DNA of 64,000 nucleotides from Sipunculus nudus (Eukaryota; Annelida; Sipuncula; Golfingiida; Sipunculidae), in the NCBI GenBank assembly GCA_026874595.1, contig CM049312.1, forward strand, positions 66,498,929 to 66,562,928. Reading direction: 5' to 3'. The notes beneath the pieces were generated by a model, which saw only the letters and a list, made by a program, of their open reading frames with translations, was not told where the DNA came from and ran no database searches. Shown here piece by piece: positions 33,601 through 46,330 of this stretch. Position 1 is the stretch's first letter; every line of letters begins with the position of its first letter. Both the position numbers and the translations under genes were made by a program.

Positions 33601-36369
33601 AACATCCCGCGATGTGGGATGATTTTTAGTGGAAAATTACCCCTGTTTTGTGCTTCAGCCGCACTTACATTTCTTCCATGAAAATGAAAAAAAAAATAAA
33701 TTTCGATAAAATTTTGTTTTGGTATGATGTGTTTTTATTTGTTTAGCAAAACAAATACATTTATGTAAATATGATATTGTCCCTTTATCATATGGATTTT
33801 TTTTCGAACAAAAAGGTTATAAAGATTGCGCTTACGTCCTGATTTTTTTAAATTGCCAGAGAAAATTACCTTTATATGTTTGGCCTAAACTGAAAAGTTA
33901 GTTTACAATAGTTTTCTGTAGGCTGTTGATGATAAAGCTAGCCAGTCCGCTAGTAGTTACCCTGGGAGTCTGAAGCAGTTTCGGCTACCGCAGTTTCCGT
34001 TGTCAAGCCGTCATGACGGACGGAGAGACAAACTTTCTGAGTAAAACCAGCCTCGTTATTAATAACTGCTGCATGAATACACATAAGTCAACCGTGAATG
34101 TAAAATTTATTATTTTTCCCAAGAGTTTAACATCTCTTGTTGTCTTACCTCGGAAAATGACAGTTCGTTATACAGTACTGTTAGAAATGGCCTGCACATC
34201 TACTTATACTATGGAGTTTATCCGAACCCTAAAGCTCGTTCTGCCACCTCAACGTCTTCAGTTAATTAAAGGGGCCCATTCACCTATCTGACCTTTATAA
34301 ACTAAAGGTAATCCCTTGGAGCTTTTATAAAAACAGTCCAGAAAACGTGAATATCACCGCACACAGGCTGCTTGATTTGTTTATATCAACGTGTTTATAA
34401 TATTTGGGGGCCTGCCATGTTAATCAAAACAAATTCAACAAGGGCATCTGGCAGCGAGTCAGATAAGCCAGAGCTTTGCAAATGGCGTTTTGCAACAAGT
34501 GACCTTTCTACATCCACACAAATGCAACCTACCATCTTAGGTTACATGTTTTTCCCGTTTGTCAACATTGTTGTGTTTAAAAACAAGTTGTTGATAAACA
34601 AGTTCATACATCCTTCACGAAAGCCTTTAGAAAACTTTTCACAACCAAAATTATCTTAAGATCTTTAATATATACACAGAGGAAGCCAAAAATCAAATAA
34701 ATTCTTTTAAAAAGGTAGGGGAATGCGCACCTTTAAAATCGATGTTTGGGTGGCAGGCTGCTGCTACTTCAGGTGCTGAAAGACACGGTGGCGCCCTCTC
34801 GAGATGTTTTGGTAAACAACAGAATGCAATGAAGCTAAATCATGTCAACGCTAAAAATACGTTCCGCGAGTGGACCTGTAAACATGTTACTCTTCATAAC
34901 AACCTTAACATAACACAATCTCTATAACACTATTTTATTACAAAAGTAATCAACTCTTGAATTCCCTATACGCTACTGATAATAGAGGACACTGCTGTAA
35001 CGGGCAATCCAAGTAAAGGGCAGACGTGCGTCTTTTTTTGAGTAAACATGGTAAATGGAGATATAGGAATTATTCAGTGCCTTAATACACACTGCTAGTA
35101 GGAATGACATAACGGTCATGAGGAGAGTTTACTGAATGTCAGAGTGACCTGCTTCTGATGTCGAGGACTGGACTGTTAATCTCGATGACGAAGCAAATAT
35201 TTTGGTTAATTTGATGCATAACGACCTACAAATACGTTGTCACTTAACATAAATGTACTTTATAACAATACCTAACACGTGGGAAACAATTGCTTTATAA
35301 CTATTTTATAATTTGTATTTAATATAACTTCTATATTGGTAAAATTGCTGGCTGTTTGCAAAGGAATGTATGCAATAAGGTAGATACCACCTGCAATGCA
35401 GTTGCTGTTTAACTAATCTCACTACACAGAGAAAAGAAGGCTATCAGTCAAATGTGATTGCCTAATAATTATAAGTCTTATTCACTGTCGTGGTGACACT
35501 GGGTGTTCATTGTACAACTGCAGTAATGACAACAATATTTTTTGGCGAATAATAATCTGAATTATAATTGACGGTGTTGCCACTTATAACCGATATGTTA
35601 CCTAATTCCTGACATAATTACGCCAAAAGGCTATCGCAGCGCCATCTCTCAGAGCCTACATGAACTACGAAAGACCGGGTAATGTGCTGGTTAAGGTTAT
35701 GCTCGAAGCCAAACATTTTACGTTTGCGTGTGTGTGTGTGTGTTTTCAGAAACCATTATTCTGATCCACAGTGAGTACAAATGTGCATGATATCAACATC
35801 CACAATATGTAATTAAACTGCATCAAAATATATGTCTTGAAATAAAAACTGGTAAACCTTGTGCTATCAAGCACTTTTGAATACTTTCAGTATACGAAAC
35901 AAAAGTTACTCACACATCAACGCCCATGTGTTAAAACGTCTTCCTTTATAAGTAAAAATGAAGAATATACAAGTGCTTCAATTAGATATCCCCAGCAATC
36001 CATTAAATAAAGCAAGAATAATAATAAGATGGAATAAACTTGGTTATGGTATGCAAGTCGTTCACCCTTGACCAGTTTAAAAAAAAGTTTCCGTAAAACT
36101 AGTTATTTTATATTCAGTTCTACGGATTTAAAAGGTTTTATATGTGTGATTGGCAACTGGAACACACCTATGGGTCCATGAATGTTTCCTCCATACTTCC
36201 TCGTCATTAGGTGAAATTACTCTCACATTACTGGCCCCGAGATGGCCAGGATTCAAGATTATGGTTAAGTGTCCCACATTACATTATTGGAAACAAGGAA
36301 GTATAATTAAAAGCCTAGACGTTGAAAAGCTATTAAGATATGCTCCTATATGTAGCGGATTGGTGATTT

Positions 36370-36376
<7 letters not shown>
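33601..36376. other. Gene-free stretch
   Basis: No exon supported. A GGTGGCGCCCTCTCGAG patch near 34788 and a (GT)n run near 35728-35741 are the only notable local features. The frames of 92-98 codons here have no recognisable domain. Confidence 0.35.

Positions 36377-36429
<53 letters not shown>
36377..36429. repeat. (AT)n microsatellite
   Basis: About 26 AT units. Confidence 0.95.
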
Positions 36430-36431
<2 letters not shown>

Positions 36432-36572
36432 GAATGTAATATATGAAGAAGTCAATACATCGCAGTGAAAGTGCTTTACCATGCAGGGAAGCATTAGTAA
36501 TGTATCATGTATAGCTAGACTGACTTCTTAATATAATACAATATAATGGAATCAAATTAACTATATATGGTA

Positions 36573-36573
36573 C

Positions 36574-36644
<71 letters not shown>
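36573..36644. repeat. (AT)n microsatellite
   Basis: About 35 AT units with one AAATA interruption near the left end. Confidence 0.95.
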
Positions 36645-36648
<4 letters not shown>

Positions 36649-36920
36649 CAGTTAAGGCATAAAGTTAAGTAGCAATCATTATTAAAAGAACATGAGGACC
36701 TCGGCTCATAAAAAAATGCCGTTTTTACTTAATTTGATTGTACAAGCCTTCTCCAGATTTCTACGTTCTACGTATCCTGTAGTGGTTGAGGAATCTAGTA
36801 CTGCATGCAGTAATATAGTGATATCTCGGTATAATTATCGCAAAAAAAACCCCAATTAACAAACATTCCATAATTCTTCAATAATAATGGTTCATCAAGA
36901 ATCTGTATCTGAACTGACTG

Positions 36921-36941
36921 AATATATAAATATATATATAA

Positions 36942-37002
<61 letters not shown>
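36921..37002. repeat. (AT)n microsatellite
   Basis: Imperfect then pure AT run of about 40 units. Confidence 0.95.
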
Positions 37003-37006
<4 letters not shown>

Positions 37007-37974
37007 GTATCGATTGACCGCGTATGAAGTAAATCAGGAGATGAATTATAAGTTAAAAATATGAGAATAAATGAACACTGGGGGTATCTGTACCATGCGG
37101 GCATACATTAAGTCCAGTTTCATTTAATATCTACTCATGAATTCCCGCGAAAAAGTAGGTTTCTAAATCACTCGCGTTGGCCTAGGTGAAGGAATGAGAC
37201 TTCTGAGCACCGCCCACTGGTACTTGTTGCCAATGCTTTATCGAATACTAAGAGAATTAGGTCCACTTTTTTCCTCGATGTTCTCTGAAACGGCGTTGCG
37301 TAAGACACTGTGTTTACCTCATTTTAAAGGTTGTTGTTCTCACAGTGACCTCGCCGATATAAGAATAAATAATGTTTAGTGTACACTTCAATTTGAGTAT
37401 TTTTTGCGTGGTTTTAAAATTGCATTGGGGCTATAACCGAAAACAGCCGAACTGCCTTCGGAAAAGACCGAAATGCCTCATTGCTCGCTTGTTGATCTAC
37501 ACAACCAACCTATGAACAGGGTCAAGATCTGTTGAAATAATAATAGGACACTGCCAGCCGTGCGAACTAAAGCATGTTTGACCCAATGGACCCAATCAAC
37601 GCCTCACATGGTTGCTCAGTAAATGTAAACAAAATGTGATTCTCATTCCCTTGGGACTCGTGTCTGATTTCAGCATGCAATAATGGTTAATCCCCAATGA
37701 ATTCCGTTAATCTTTTTGCATAATGTTGAAAAGACCACAACAAGTGTCGCTGTACTAGCACAGTGCATTAACGTCTTCAGCAAATCTGGCAGCAGTTGTT
37801 TCACCTAAACTATCAATGAAAGCACTTTTTTTTTATATTTACAATACCGCGTCGCAGATATGACATCGCTAAATATATCCGCAGGTTTATACAAAATATG
37901 TTTCACGGACAAATGCCGTTGGTTGGATATATTTTGAACGGATGGTAAAGAAGCATACTCTGTATTTGCTATTT

Positions 37975-40900
37975 GCCTTAATTATTGTAATTGTAATTGC
38001 CAGGCGATAAAGCTTGCGTTCGACTGGAAATTGTGCTGGGCGCACATTGATGCAGGTGGCAGACTACTGTTGCGAATGGTGGCCTTGGGACACCGGGTGG
38101 CCTCAGGCCACCAGCCCGCTGTGGACCCTTCTCGATCTGTTTCTTTCCGCCAATAAGCCACCAGGATACACAGCATTATACATGTAGTGTCCTCAGGCCA
38201 CCGGGGTATACAGCGTTATACATGTGGACGGCCACCAATTTTAAGATACAAAGCATCATACCTAGTGTATCCCTAGGCCACCATGATATACCAGCATCAT
38301 ACCTAGTGTATCCCTAGGCCACCATGATATACCAGCATCATACCTAGTGTATCCCTAGGCCACCATGATATACCAGCATCATACCTAGTGTATCCCTAGG
38401 CCACCATGATATACCAGCATCATACCTAGTGTATCCCTAGGCCACCATGATATACTAGCATCAAACCTAGTGTATCCCTGGGCCACCATGATATACTAGC
38501 ATCATACCTAGTGTATCCTTAGGCCACCATGATATACCAGCATCATACCTAGTGTATCCCTAGGCCACCATGATATACCAGCATCATACCTAGTGTATCC
38601 CTAGGCCACCATGATATACCAGCATCATACCTGTGGTGTCCCTAGGCCACCATGATACACAGCATCATACCTAGGGTATCCCTAGGCCACCATGATTTAC
38701 CAGCATCATACCTAGGGTATCCCTAGGCCACCATGATATACCAGCGTCATACTTAGGGTATCCCTAGGCCACCATGATATACCAGCATCATACCTAGGGT
38801 ATCCCTAGGCCACCAGGATATACCAGCATCATACCTAGGGTATCCCTAGGCCACCATGATTTACCAGCATCATACCTAGGGTATCCCTAGGTCACCATGA
38901 TTTACCAGCATCATACCTAGGGTATCCCAAGGCCACCATGATATACCAGCATCATACCTAGGGTATCCCTAGGCCACCATGATATACCAGCATCATACCT
39001 AGGGTATCCCTAGGCCACCATGATATACCAGCATCATACCTAGGGTATCCCTAGGCCACCATGATATACCAGCATCATACCTAGGGTATCCCTAGGCCAC
39101 CATGATATACCAGCATCATACCTAGTGTATCCCTAGGCCACCGTGATATACCAGCATCATACCTAGTGTATCCCTAGGCCACCATGATATACCAGCATTA
39201 TACCTAGTGTATCCCTAGGCCACCATGATATACCAGCATCATACCTAGTATATCCCTAGGCCACCATGATATACCAGCATCATACCTAGTGTATCCCTAG
39301 GCCACCATGATATACCAGCATCATACCTAGTGTATCCCTAGGCCACCATGATATACCAGCATCATAGCTGTGGTGTCCTTAGGCCACCATGACACACAGC
39401 ATCATACCTAGGGTATCCCTGGGCCAACAGGATTTACAGCATTATACCTGTTGTGTCCTTAGACCACCAGGGTATGTAGCATCACACATGTGGTGTCCTT
39501 AGGCCAAAAGGATATACAACATTATACATGTGTTGTCCTTAGGCCACCAGGGTATACAGAATCATACCTAGGGTATCCCTAGGCCACCATGATATACCAG
39601 CATCATACCTAGTGTATCCCTAGGCCACCATGATATACCAGCATCATACCTAGTGTATCCCTAGGCCACCATGATATACCAGCATCATACCTAGGGTATC
39701 CCTAGGCCACCATGATTTACCAGCATCATACCTAGGGTATCCCTAGGCCACCATGATATACCAGCATCATACCTAGGGTATCCCTAGGCCACCATGATAT
39801 ACCAGCATCATACCTAGGGTATCCCTAGGCCACCATGATATACCAGCATCATACCTAGGGTATCCCTAGGCCACCATGATATACCAGCATCATACCCAGG
39901 TATCCCTAGGCCACCATGATATACCAGCATCATACCTAGTGTATCCCTAGGCCACCATGATATACCAGCGTCATACCTAGTGTATCCCTAGGCCACCATG
40001 ATATACAAGCATCATACCTAGTGTATCCCTAGGCCACCATGATATACCAGCATCATACCTAGTGTATCCCTAGGCCACCATGATATACCAGCATCATACC
40101 TAGGGTATCCCTGGGCCAAAAGGATTTACAGCATCATACCTGTTGTGTCCTTAGACCAACAGGGTATGTAGCATCACACATGTGGTGTCCTTAGGCCAAA
40201 AGGATATACAACATTATACATGTGTTGTCCTTAGGCCACCATGATATACCAGCATCATACCTAGTGTATCCCTAGGCCACCATGATATACCAGCATCATA
40301 CCTAGTGTATCCCTAGGCCACCATGATATACCAGCATCATACCTAGGGTATCCCTAGGCCACCATGATATACCAGCATCATACCTAGGGTATCCCTAGGC
40401 CACCATGATATACCAGCATCATACCTAGTGTATCCCTAGGCCACCATGATATACCAGCATCATACCTAGTGTATCCCTAGGCCACCATGATATACCAGCA
40501 TCATACCTAGTGTATCCCTAGGCCACCATGATATACCAGCATCATACCTAGTGTATCCCTAGGCCACCATGATATACCAGCATCATACCTAGTGTATCCC
40601 TTGGCCACCATGATATACCAGCATCATACCTAGTGTATCCCTAGGCCACCATGATATACCAGCATCATACCTAGTGTATCCCTAGGCCACCATGATATAC
40701 CAGCATCATACCTAGTGTATCCCTAGGCCACCATGATATACCAGCAACATACCTAGGGTATCCCTGGGCCAAAAGGATTTACTGCATCATACCTGTTGTG
40801 TCCTTAGACCAACAGGGTATGTAGCATCACACATGTGGTGTCCTTAGGCCAAAAGGATGTACAACATTATACATGTGTTGTCCTTAGGCCACCAGGGTAT

Positions 40901-42165
40901 ACAGAATCATACCTAGGGTATCCCTAGGCCACCATGATATACCAGCATCATACCTAGTGTATCCCTAGGCCACCATGATATACCAGCATCATACCTAGGG
41001 TATCCCTAGGCCACCATGATATACCAGCATCATACCTAGGGTATCCCTAGGCCACCATGATATACCAGCATCATACCTAGGGTATCCCTAGGCCACCATG
41101 ATATACCAGCATCATACCTATGGTATCCCTAGGCCACCATGATAAACCAGCATCATATCCAGGTATCCCTAGGCCACCATGATATACCAGCATCATACCT
41201 AGTGTATCCCTAGGCCACCATGATATACCAGCATCATACCTAGGGTATCCCTAGGCCACCATGATATACCAGCATCATACCTAGGGTATCCCTAGGCCAC
41301 CATGATATACCAGCATCATACCTAGTGTATCCCTAGGCCACCATGATATACCAGCATCATACCTAGTGTATCCCTAGGCCACCATGATATACCAGCATCA
41401 TACCTAGGGTATCCCTAGGCCACCATGATATACCAGCATCATACCTAGGGTATCCCTAGGCCACCATGATATACCAGCATCATACCTAGTGTATCCCTAG
41501 GCCACCATGATATACCAGCATCATACCTAGTGTATCCCTAGGCCACCATGATATACCAGCATCATACCTAGTGTATCCCTAGGCCACCATGATATACCAG
41601 CATCATACCTAGTGTATCCCTAGGCCACCATGATATACCAGCATCATACCTAGTGTATCCCTAGGCCACCATGATATACCAGCATCATATCCAGGTATCC
41701 CTAGGCCACCATGATATACCAGCATCATACCTAGTGTATCCCTAGGTCACCATGACACACAGCATCATACCTAGGGTATCCCTGGGCCAACAGGATTTAC
41801 AGCATCATACCTGTTGTGTCCTTAGACCACCAGGGTATGTAGCATCACACATGTGGTGTCCTTAGGCCAAAAGGATATACAACATTATACATGTGTTGTC
41901 CTTAGGCCACCAGGGTATACAGAATCATACCTATGGTGTTCTTGAGTGAAAGAAGTATACTAAAAATTATTATAGTCTGAATTCGGTGTTCTTTCATGGA
42001 ACTTTTTAAGATATTGGCGGAGGGAAACAGGTCGAGATTGGTGAACAGCGGGCTGATGGCGTGAGGCCACCCGGTGGTAATCTGCCACCTGCGAATTTGA
42101 TTGGCAAAAGGTCCATCCCCTTCATAGACGAAGTTACACAATCACAGGATTAAGGTATATTGTGC
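37975..42165. mobile_element. Inverted-repeat element carrying a 41-bp minisatellite
   Basis: The left flank (about 38050-38165) and the reverse complement of the right flank (about 42000-42100) share long blocks in the same order: GCAGGTGGCAGA, CACCGGGTGGCCTCA, CAGCCCGCTG, TCTCGA-CTGTTTC and TCCGCCAATA. Weaker matching (CCTTAAT...TGTAATTGT) extends to the outer limits given. The inverted repeats bracket the whole tandem array, so array and arms look like one mobile unit. No transposase frame is seen. Outside it, a direct repeat (CATGG...TCAGTAAATGTAAA, about 37603-37645 and 42233-42275) flanks both sides. Confidence 0.6.
38150..41940. repeat. 41-bp minisatellite array, roughly 90 copies
   Basis: The consensus unit starts CCATGATATACCAGCATCAT, continues ACCTAG(T/G)GTATCCCTAGG and ends CCA. 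It is 41 bases long, checked at 38281 to 38322. Two interleaved variants differ at one base: CCTAGGGTATCCCTAGG (a perfect 7-bp inverted repeat around TAT) and CCTAGTGTATCCCTAGG. Divergent blocks with AACAGGATTTACAGCATC and ACATGTGGTGTCCTTAGG recur near 39415, 40108, 40760 and 41775, a higher-order pattern. There are no unique spacers, so it is not a CRISPR array. Confidence 0.95.
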
Positions 42166-43343
42166 ATATGAATTACTTCTGCTGTTAGTGACGGATTTAC
42201 GCATTTTGGCCTGACATTTGACTCAGTCACTGGGCCCCTTGCATGGTCAGTAAATGTGAAAAACATGTGACTCATGATTTAGGATACGCTCTTTACACAG
42301 CGCTTTTCCCTATAGGCCCCCTTCCTATAGCTATACCGGTAGCTTCTGTAGAAGCGTAAGATTGCCGCTGCCTCGGGAGCGTAGAAATAAAAGGGGAGGG
42401 GGTAAACCCTTAAAAGGTTGCGGTGGCTGAAACGGGTGAAACATCTCATAAAATACATCCTTCCAAGCCCGATGATAAGCCCGGTTACCGTGTTTATCAT
42501 TTAGTCTCATTATAAAGGTCAGCGCCGTTTTACTCCTCTGACAAGAGAAAGTCATAGGACTACCAGTCCTATTTAAGGGCTTCTGAATTGTGCATGTGAA
42601 GTCTGTTCGATATTTGAACCCTGTTAAAGCTACACAAACATATAAAAAAAGATGCATTTTAGTTCATTTTGGCTGAATACAAATTTAAGTTTCCACGAAA
42701 AAAAAACTTTTGCCACACGGACTTACAACCTTCCATTCAATCTTTAAATATATGTTGCTATACCTATATATGTACAAACGTAAACACAATCTACGTGTGT
42801 CTGTATACCAACACATTTCAAGACTGCGTGACCACTTACGGGCTCCTTACGGCCACCGTACAGTAGACGTACGGATTTCGTAGGACGCCCGTACGATTTT
42901 TTAACGCCTACTCGGCTACCCGAGAGACGTACGGTGTACCTGCGGCTGTCGTGCGGGGTCTTTGCGGCTTCCACAAGATTAGCGTCCCCAGGGTTAGTTT
43001 ACTTTATCGTGCGAAGGCCATGAGAATAAGGAAGACACCTTGCCGTTCCCGCATAAGTATTCCTGCGGTTTCAAAAACCGAACCGTGATCCACGATATGC
43101 GGTGACCGCAGCGGGTTGTGACCGGTTTTCAGACTGTAGCAACATTACATCTGCCTTTCACATGTAGCTTTTAAACAACTTTCCGATAAAGGAAATGCTG
43201 GTATATATGCTGCTTCCATAACCAATGTAAACTTCAGGTACAGCTTTTTTGTTATGTACTCCATAGCAACAGTAACTAAGGGGCTTGGCAAAGCTTCGAC
43301 TGGCACAAGTCAATTTGTAACCTCCTGAGCTCGTGTTGTTGGT
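42166..43343. other. Gene-free stretch upstream of the first Cys-rich gene
   Basis: No exon supported. A GC-richer block near 42820-42970 repeats the word GTACGG in both orientations (GCACGACAGCCGCAGG on the minus strand) and may be part of a dispersed element. The last few hundred bases contain the promoter of the Cys-rich gene. Confidence 0.35.
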
Positions 43344-43351
43344 TATATAAG
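43344..43351 (+). promoter_or_regulatory. TATA box of the upstream Cys-rich gene
   Basis: TATATAAG lies 100 bases before the ATG, implying a 5' UTR of about 70 bases. The sequence between TATA and ATG (TGATCATAC, then CTGTCTTCGTAT) is conserved in the downstream paralogue at the same relative place, which supports promoter and 5'-UTR assignment. Confidence 0.6.
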
Positions 43352-43443
43352 CTGTGGATTCAGTGTGTTACTGATCATACACGGGCGTCTGTCTTCGTAT
43401 GTTTCCCCATTGATCTCACAGAAATTAACGAGGATAAACAGCC

Positions 43444-43501
43444 ATGATGTTGGCCAAGTTACTGCTTCTGTTGGCTCTCTCCGGGTTCATGGCAGTTTCA
43501 G
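43444..43501 (+). CDS. Secreted cysteine-rich protein, upstream paralogue, exon 1 (signal peptide)
   Basis: Exon 1 encodes MMLAKLLLLLALSGFMAVS plus one base of a split codon, ending at TTTCAG|GTTAGA. This is a textbook signal peptide: Lys near the N-terminus, a leucine core, and A-V-S-A before the predicted cut once exon 2 completes the Ala codon. With exons 2 and 3 the protein is 120 residues with 11 cysteines and a mature part of about 100. Intron 1 is phase 1 and intron 2 phase 2, as in the paralogue at 58854-60543. Small secreted Cys-rich proteins in molluscs include antimicrobial and hemocyte peptides; I do not recognise this one and do not assign a function. Confidence 0.75.
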
Positions 43502-43879
43502 GTTAGATCACAGGCACTCGTTTCAAGCACCAACTTCCGCAACTAGTAAATGTATACATGACAAATGACCGTGTCGCAGCTGGAAAACGTGCTGGAATTC
43601 GCGGTTAGTGTGGAGGACTTTTATTTTTGGAAGTTTAATCTTGTGTACAAAGAAGTTTTCAACAAAAAGGCACGCGATCATGCTTGTGAAGCGGATAATT
43701 CTCCGGAATTGGGACTTGTAAAAAAAAGTTGTCTTGCCCGCGTAGCGGCGGAGTTCATTACCTTGTTCTTTTATAGCGGGTATATTGCCCACACTTAATG
43801 TGTGTACGGTTTCTAAGCGATTTTAGTGCTGGAAACGAGTGCCTGTGGGTTAGATATAGCTAAAATAGTTTATAGCTTT

Positions 43880-44008
43880 ATTATTATTATTATTATCATT
43901 ATTATTAAATAGTAGTAGTAGTAGTAGTAGTAGTAGTAATACACTATGTAATATCATCACATGCATTTTTTATTATCATTTTCATTGAAGTTCTTTTCTC
44001 CTTCTTCA

Positions 44009-44050
<42 letters not shown>

Positions 44051-44420
44051 TGTTATTATAATTAGTAGTAGTAGCAGTAGTTGTAGAAGTAGTAGTATTA
44101 CAGGTAGTATTATTATTAATATTATTATTTTAAAACAGTAATTGTTATTTTTTATTACTGTAATTATTATTTTTATTATTATTATCATTACATGTTTTTT
44201 TTATGATTATAGCATGTATTTTTAGTAGTAGTAGCAGTATTATTAATAGTATTATTATTAGTACTAATATAAGTACTATTATAAGTGTTATTATTAGTAT
44301 TATTATTGTATGTATTATTATTATTATAATTATTATTATTGTAATTATTATTATTGTTACATGTATTATTATTATTGCTATTATTATTATTACATGAACT
44401 GTTATTATTAGCATTATTAT
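43880..44420. repeat. Trinucleotide repeat field in intron 1 (TTA/TAG)
   Basis: Alternating blocks of (TTA)n and (TAG)n with GTA/GCA interruptions. Long Ile-, Ser- and Asn-rich frames on both strands here are translations of the repeat. Confidence 0.9.
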
Positions 44421-44817
44421 TAGTGTTAGTATTACTACATGTATTGTTATAATTTTTATCACCAAATCATATTTAACGATTAATAACCTAACATGATAAA
44501 CATTGTTATTGTTGATCAGGGTTTCTGTTTACTTGTCTTCTCAAAATCTGATACATGTAAAGCAGACATAGTTATAGAAATTATATATAATATATAGAAA
44601 AATAATCATAGAAAACCAAAACCAATACCAACGAAATGTGGTTGCCTTTCTGTTCACACGGGTTTCAAATTCGCGATATTCACGAAAAATAAAACCTTCG
44701 CGAATAACAGCTCCCTTCGTCGAAGGCAAAGTTGAAAAGTAAGAGGTTGACATTTTAAAATAAAATCAATTGTGTTTGTTCAAAGATTGATAATTCATTT
44801 GATATCCGATATATTTG

Positions 44818-44819
<2 letters not shown>

Positions 44820-44871
<52 letters not shown>
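44820..44871. repeat. (AT)n microsatellite abutting a splice acceptor
   Basis: About 25 AT units, ending four bases before the AG of exon 2 of the upstream Cys-rich gene. Confidence 0.95.
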
Positions 44872-44874
<3 letters not shown>

Positions 44875-44875
44875 G

Positions 44876-45035
44876 CACTCTATGAAGACCAAATGGCGCA
44901 GTCTGTTTGTACCAGTTTAGCTCACACCGGGTGGGTTTACGCGGTCAGACGACCGTGTCCCTGCGCCCGTGACTGCAACGCCATCTGTCAGAACGCAGCA
45001 CTGAGACGTCAAGACGTTCATGTGGCAAACAGAAG
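44876..45035 (+). CDS. Secreted cysteine-rich protein, upstream paralogue, exon 2
   Basis: Starts after TATTAAAG and ends AGAAG|GTAGGT; 52 full codons with split codons at both ends. Residues 31-57 hold five cysteines (31, 47, 49, 53, 57). DQM-x-Q, CTSLA-x-TG-x-VYAVRR and the C-x3-IC endings are shared with the paralogue exon at 59394. Cys49 is absent from the paralogue, leaving this protein with an odd count. The acceptor lies only a few bases after a pure (AT)n tract, with no normal pyrimidine tract. Confidence 0.75.
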
Positions 45036-45954
45036 GTAGGTCATAATTTCGAGGTTGATGCCTCATCATGCAAGAATTAGTTAGTGGATGATTATCCACT
45101 CAAAACATGTAATACGTTATTACATTTAAAACTTTTACATTTGACTTATTTGCAGAGATTATAGGCAAGTCGGTCATTTATCAGTTAATTTTATGAAACT
45201 AATTCAACAAAGGAACAAAAATACAAACCTGTCCTAATTTCCCCTGCAAAAGATGAAAAATTGTATCTGTAATGTATATGCTAGCAACACATAAGACACA
45301 ACCATACAAAGAACGAACATTGCGAACGATCACCTGACGAAATATTTTGCCTCGAAACCAATGACCCAAATAAAAAGAAATAAATTACATGGCTGATCAG
45401 CAAGTCTTCAGCTGACACACATGAAACCTGTACCCTTATTTTGCTTCGTGTACCAAATCTTTTCATGTTTGATCAAGCATTAAAATATCTGATGGAGGAG
45501 GTCTTACAAATGGAATTATGAAATATCTCCTCAATCTTTTGTCAGATGTCTTTTCTAACTAAAACGATCATTGTGAGGCATTGTGGGACGGTCTGGACTA
45601 CTTTTCTCATCATCAAGTTTTTTTACATTTCAAGCTAACACCTTCTGTTTATATTTCAAATGTGTATTCTTACAAAATATTAATTATTCCGTTTTTACCC
45701 CAAAAACACGCTTTTCTATGTAATTAGCCTTAAAACAATTTTTATCCAACATATTTGAACAGTTTACATTAGCCTGTTCACTACAATTATAATTACGCTA
45801 CCTTTTGTAACTAGAAGCCACAGTGAATTGTGGGTGGCAGATTTTGAAGCCCGGGATTCCTAACCAACAGAGTCATGCTCTTGTGAGTTTGTTTCTGTGC
45901 TGTGTGATCCTCTCCTGTGAGAGCTGTTTTCTATGTTTATCATTTTTTTTTCAG

Positions 45955-46099
45955 TCCGCATTGTATCGAGTCCCTCAAAGTGTACACAGGGCGCCCCCCT
46001 CTATCCGCCCCGGAAAAACTCGGTCCAAAGATCTACCGTTACGGCTCCTGTAGTTATGCAGGATGTGGACCCAACTACTGCTGCTGCAACTTCATTTAG
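45955..46099 (+). CDS. Secreted cysteine-rich protein, upstream paralogue, exon 3
   Basis: Starts after CATTTTTTTTTCAG and ends with TAG at 46097-46099; 145 bases, exactly the length of the paralogue's last exon. It encodes PHCIESLKVYTGRP and then KLGP-K-I-YRYGSC with the terminal block CGPNYCCCNFI. The six cysteines fall at 76, 105, 110, 115, 116 and 117. The terminal CGPNYCCCNF is identical in both copies and is the family's most diagnostic motif. Confidence 0.78.
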
Positions 46100-46324
46100 C
46101 CTGTTTGAGAACTTAACAAGTGCCCATTGAGGATTCTACTAATCAACATGGAAAATATTGATGATTTCCCAGATAATTAATAATTTGTATATCAAATCTA
46201 GAGAAGGAATTTATGTTTATACAACATACCACAACATGTCTAAGTGTAATTCTGCACTTAAAATTCACATTGATTACAATGACTGGAGAATATCGTATTG
46301 GTATATTTTGTAATTTCCATCAGA

Positions 46325-46330
46325 AATAAA
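46325..46330 (+). terminator. Candidate polyadenylation signal of the upstream Cys-rich gene
   Basis: AATAAA about 226 bases after the stop codon; the first canonical hexamer downstream. Confidence 0.35.

Noticed and set aside
38150-41940. CRISPR-like regular repeats with palindromic units
   Set aside because: Units are head-to-tail with no unique spacers in a eukaryotic context; it is a minisatellite.
43565-43798. 77-codon frame inside intron 1 of the upstream Cys-rich gene
   Set aside because: No counterpart in the paralogue and the exon 1 to exon 2 phases match without it.
44006-44465. Long Ile/Ser-rich frames on both strands
   Set aside because: Translations of TTA/TAG trinucleotide repeats.
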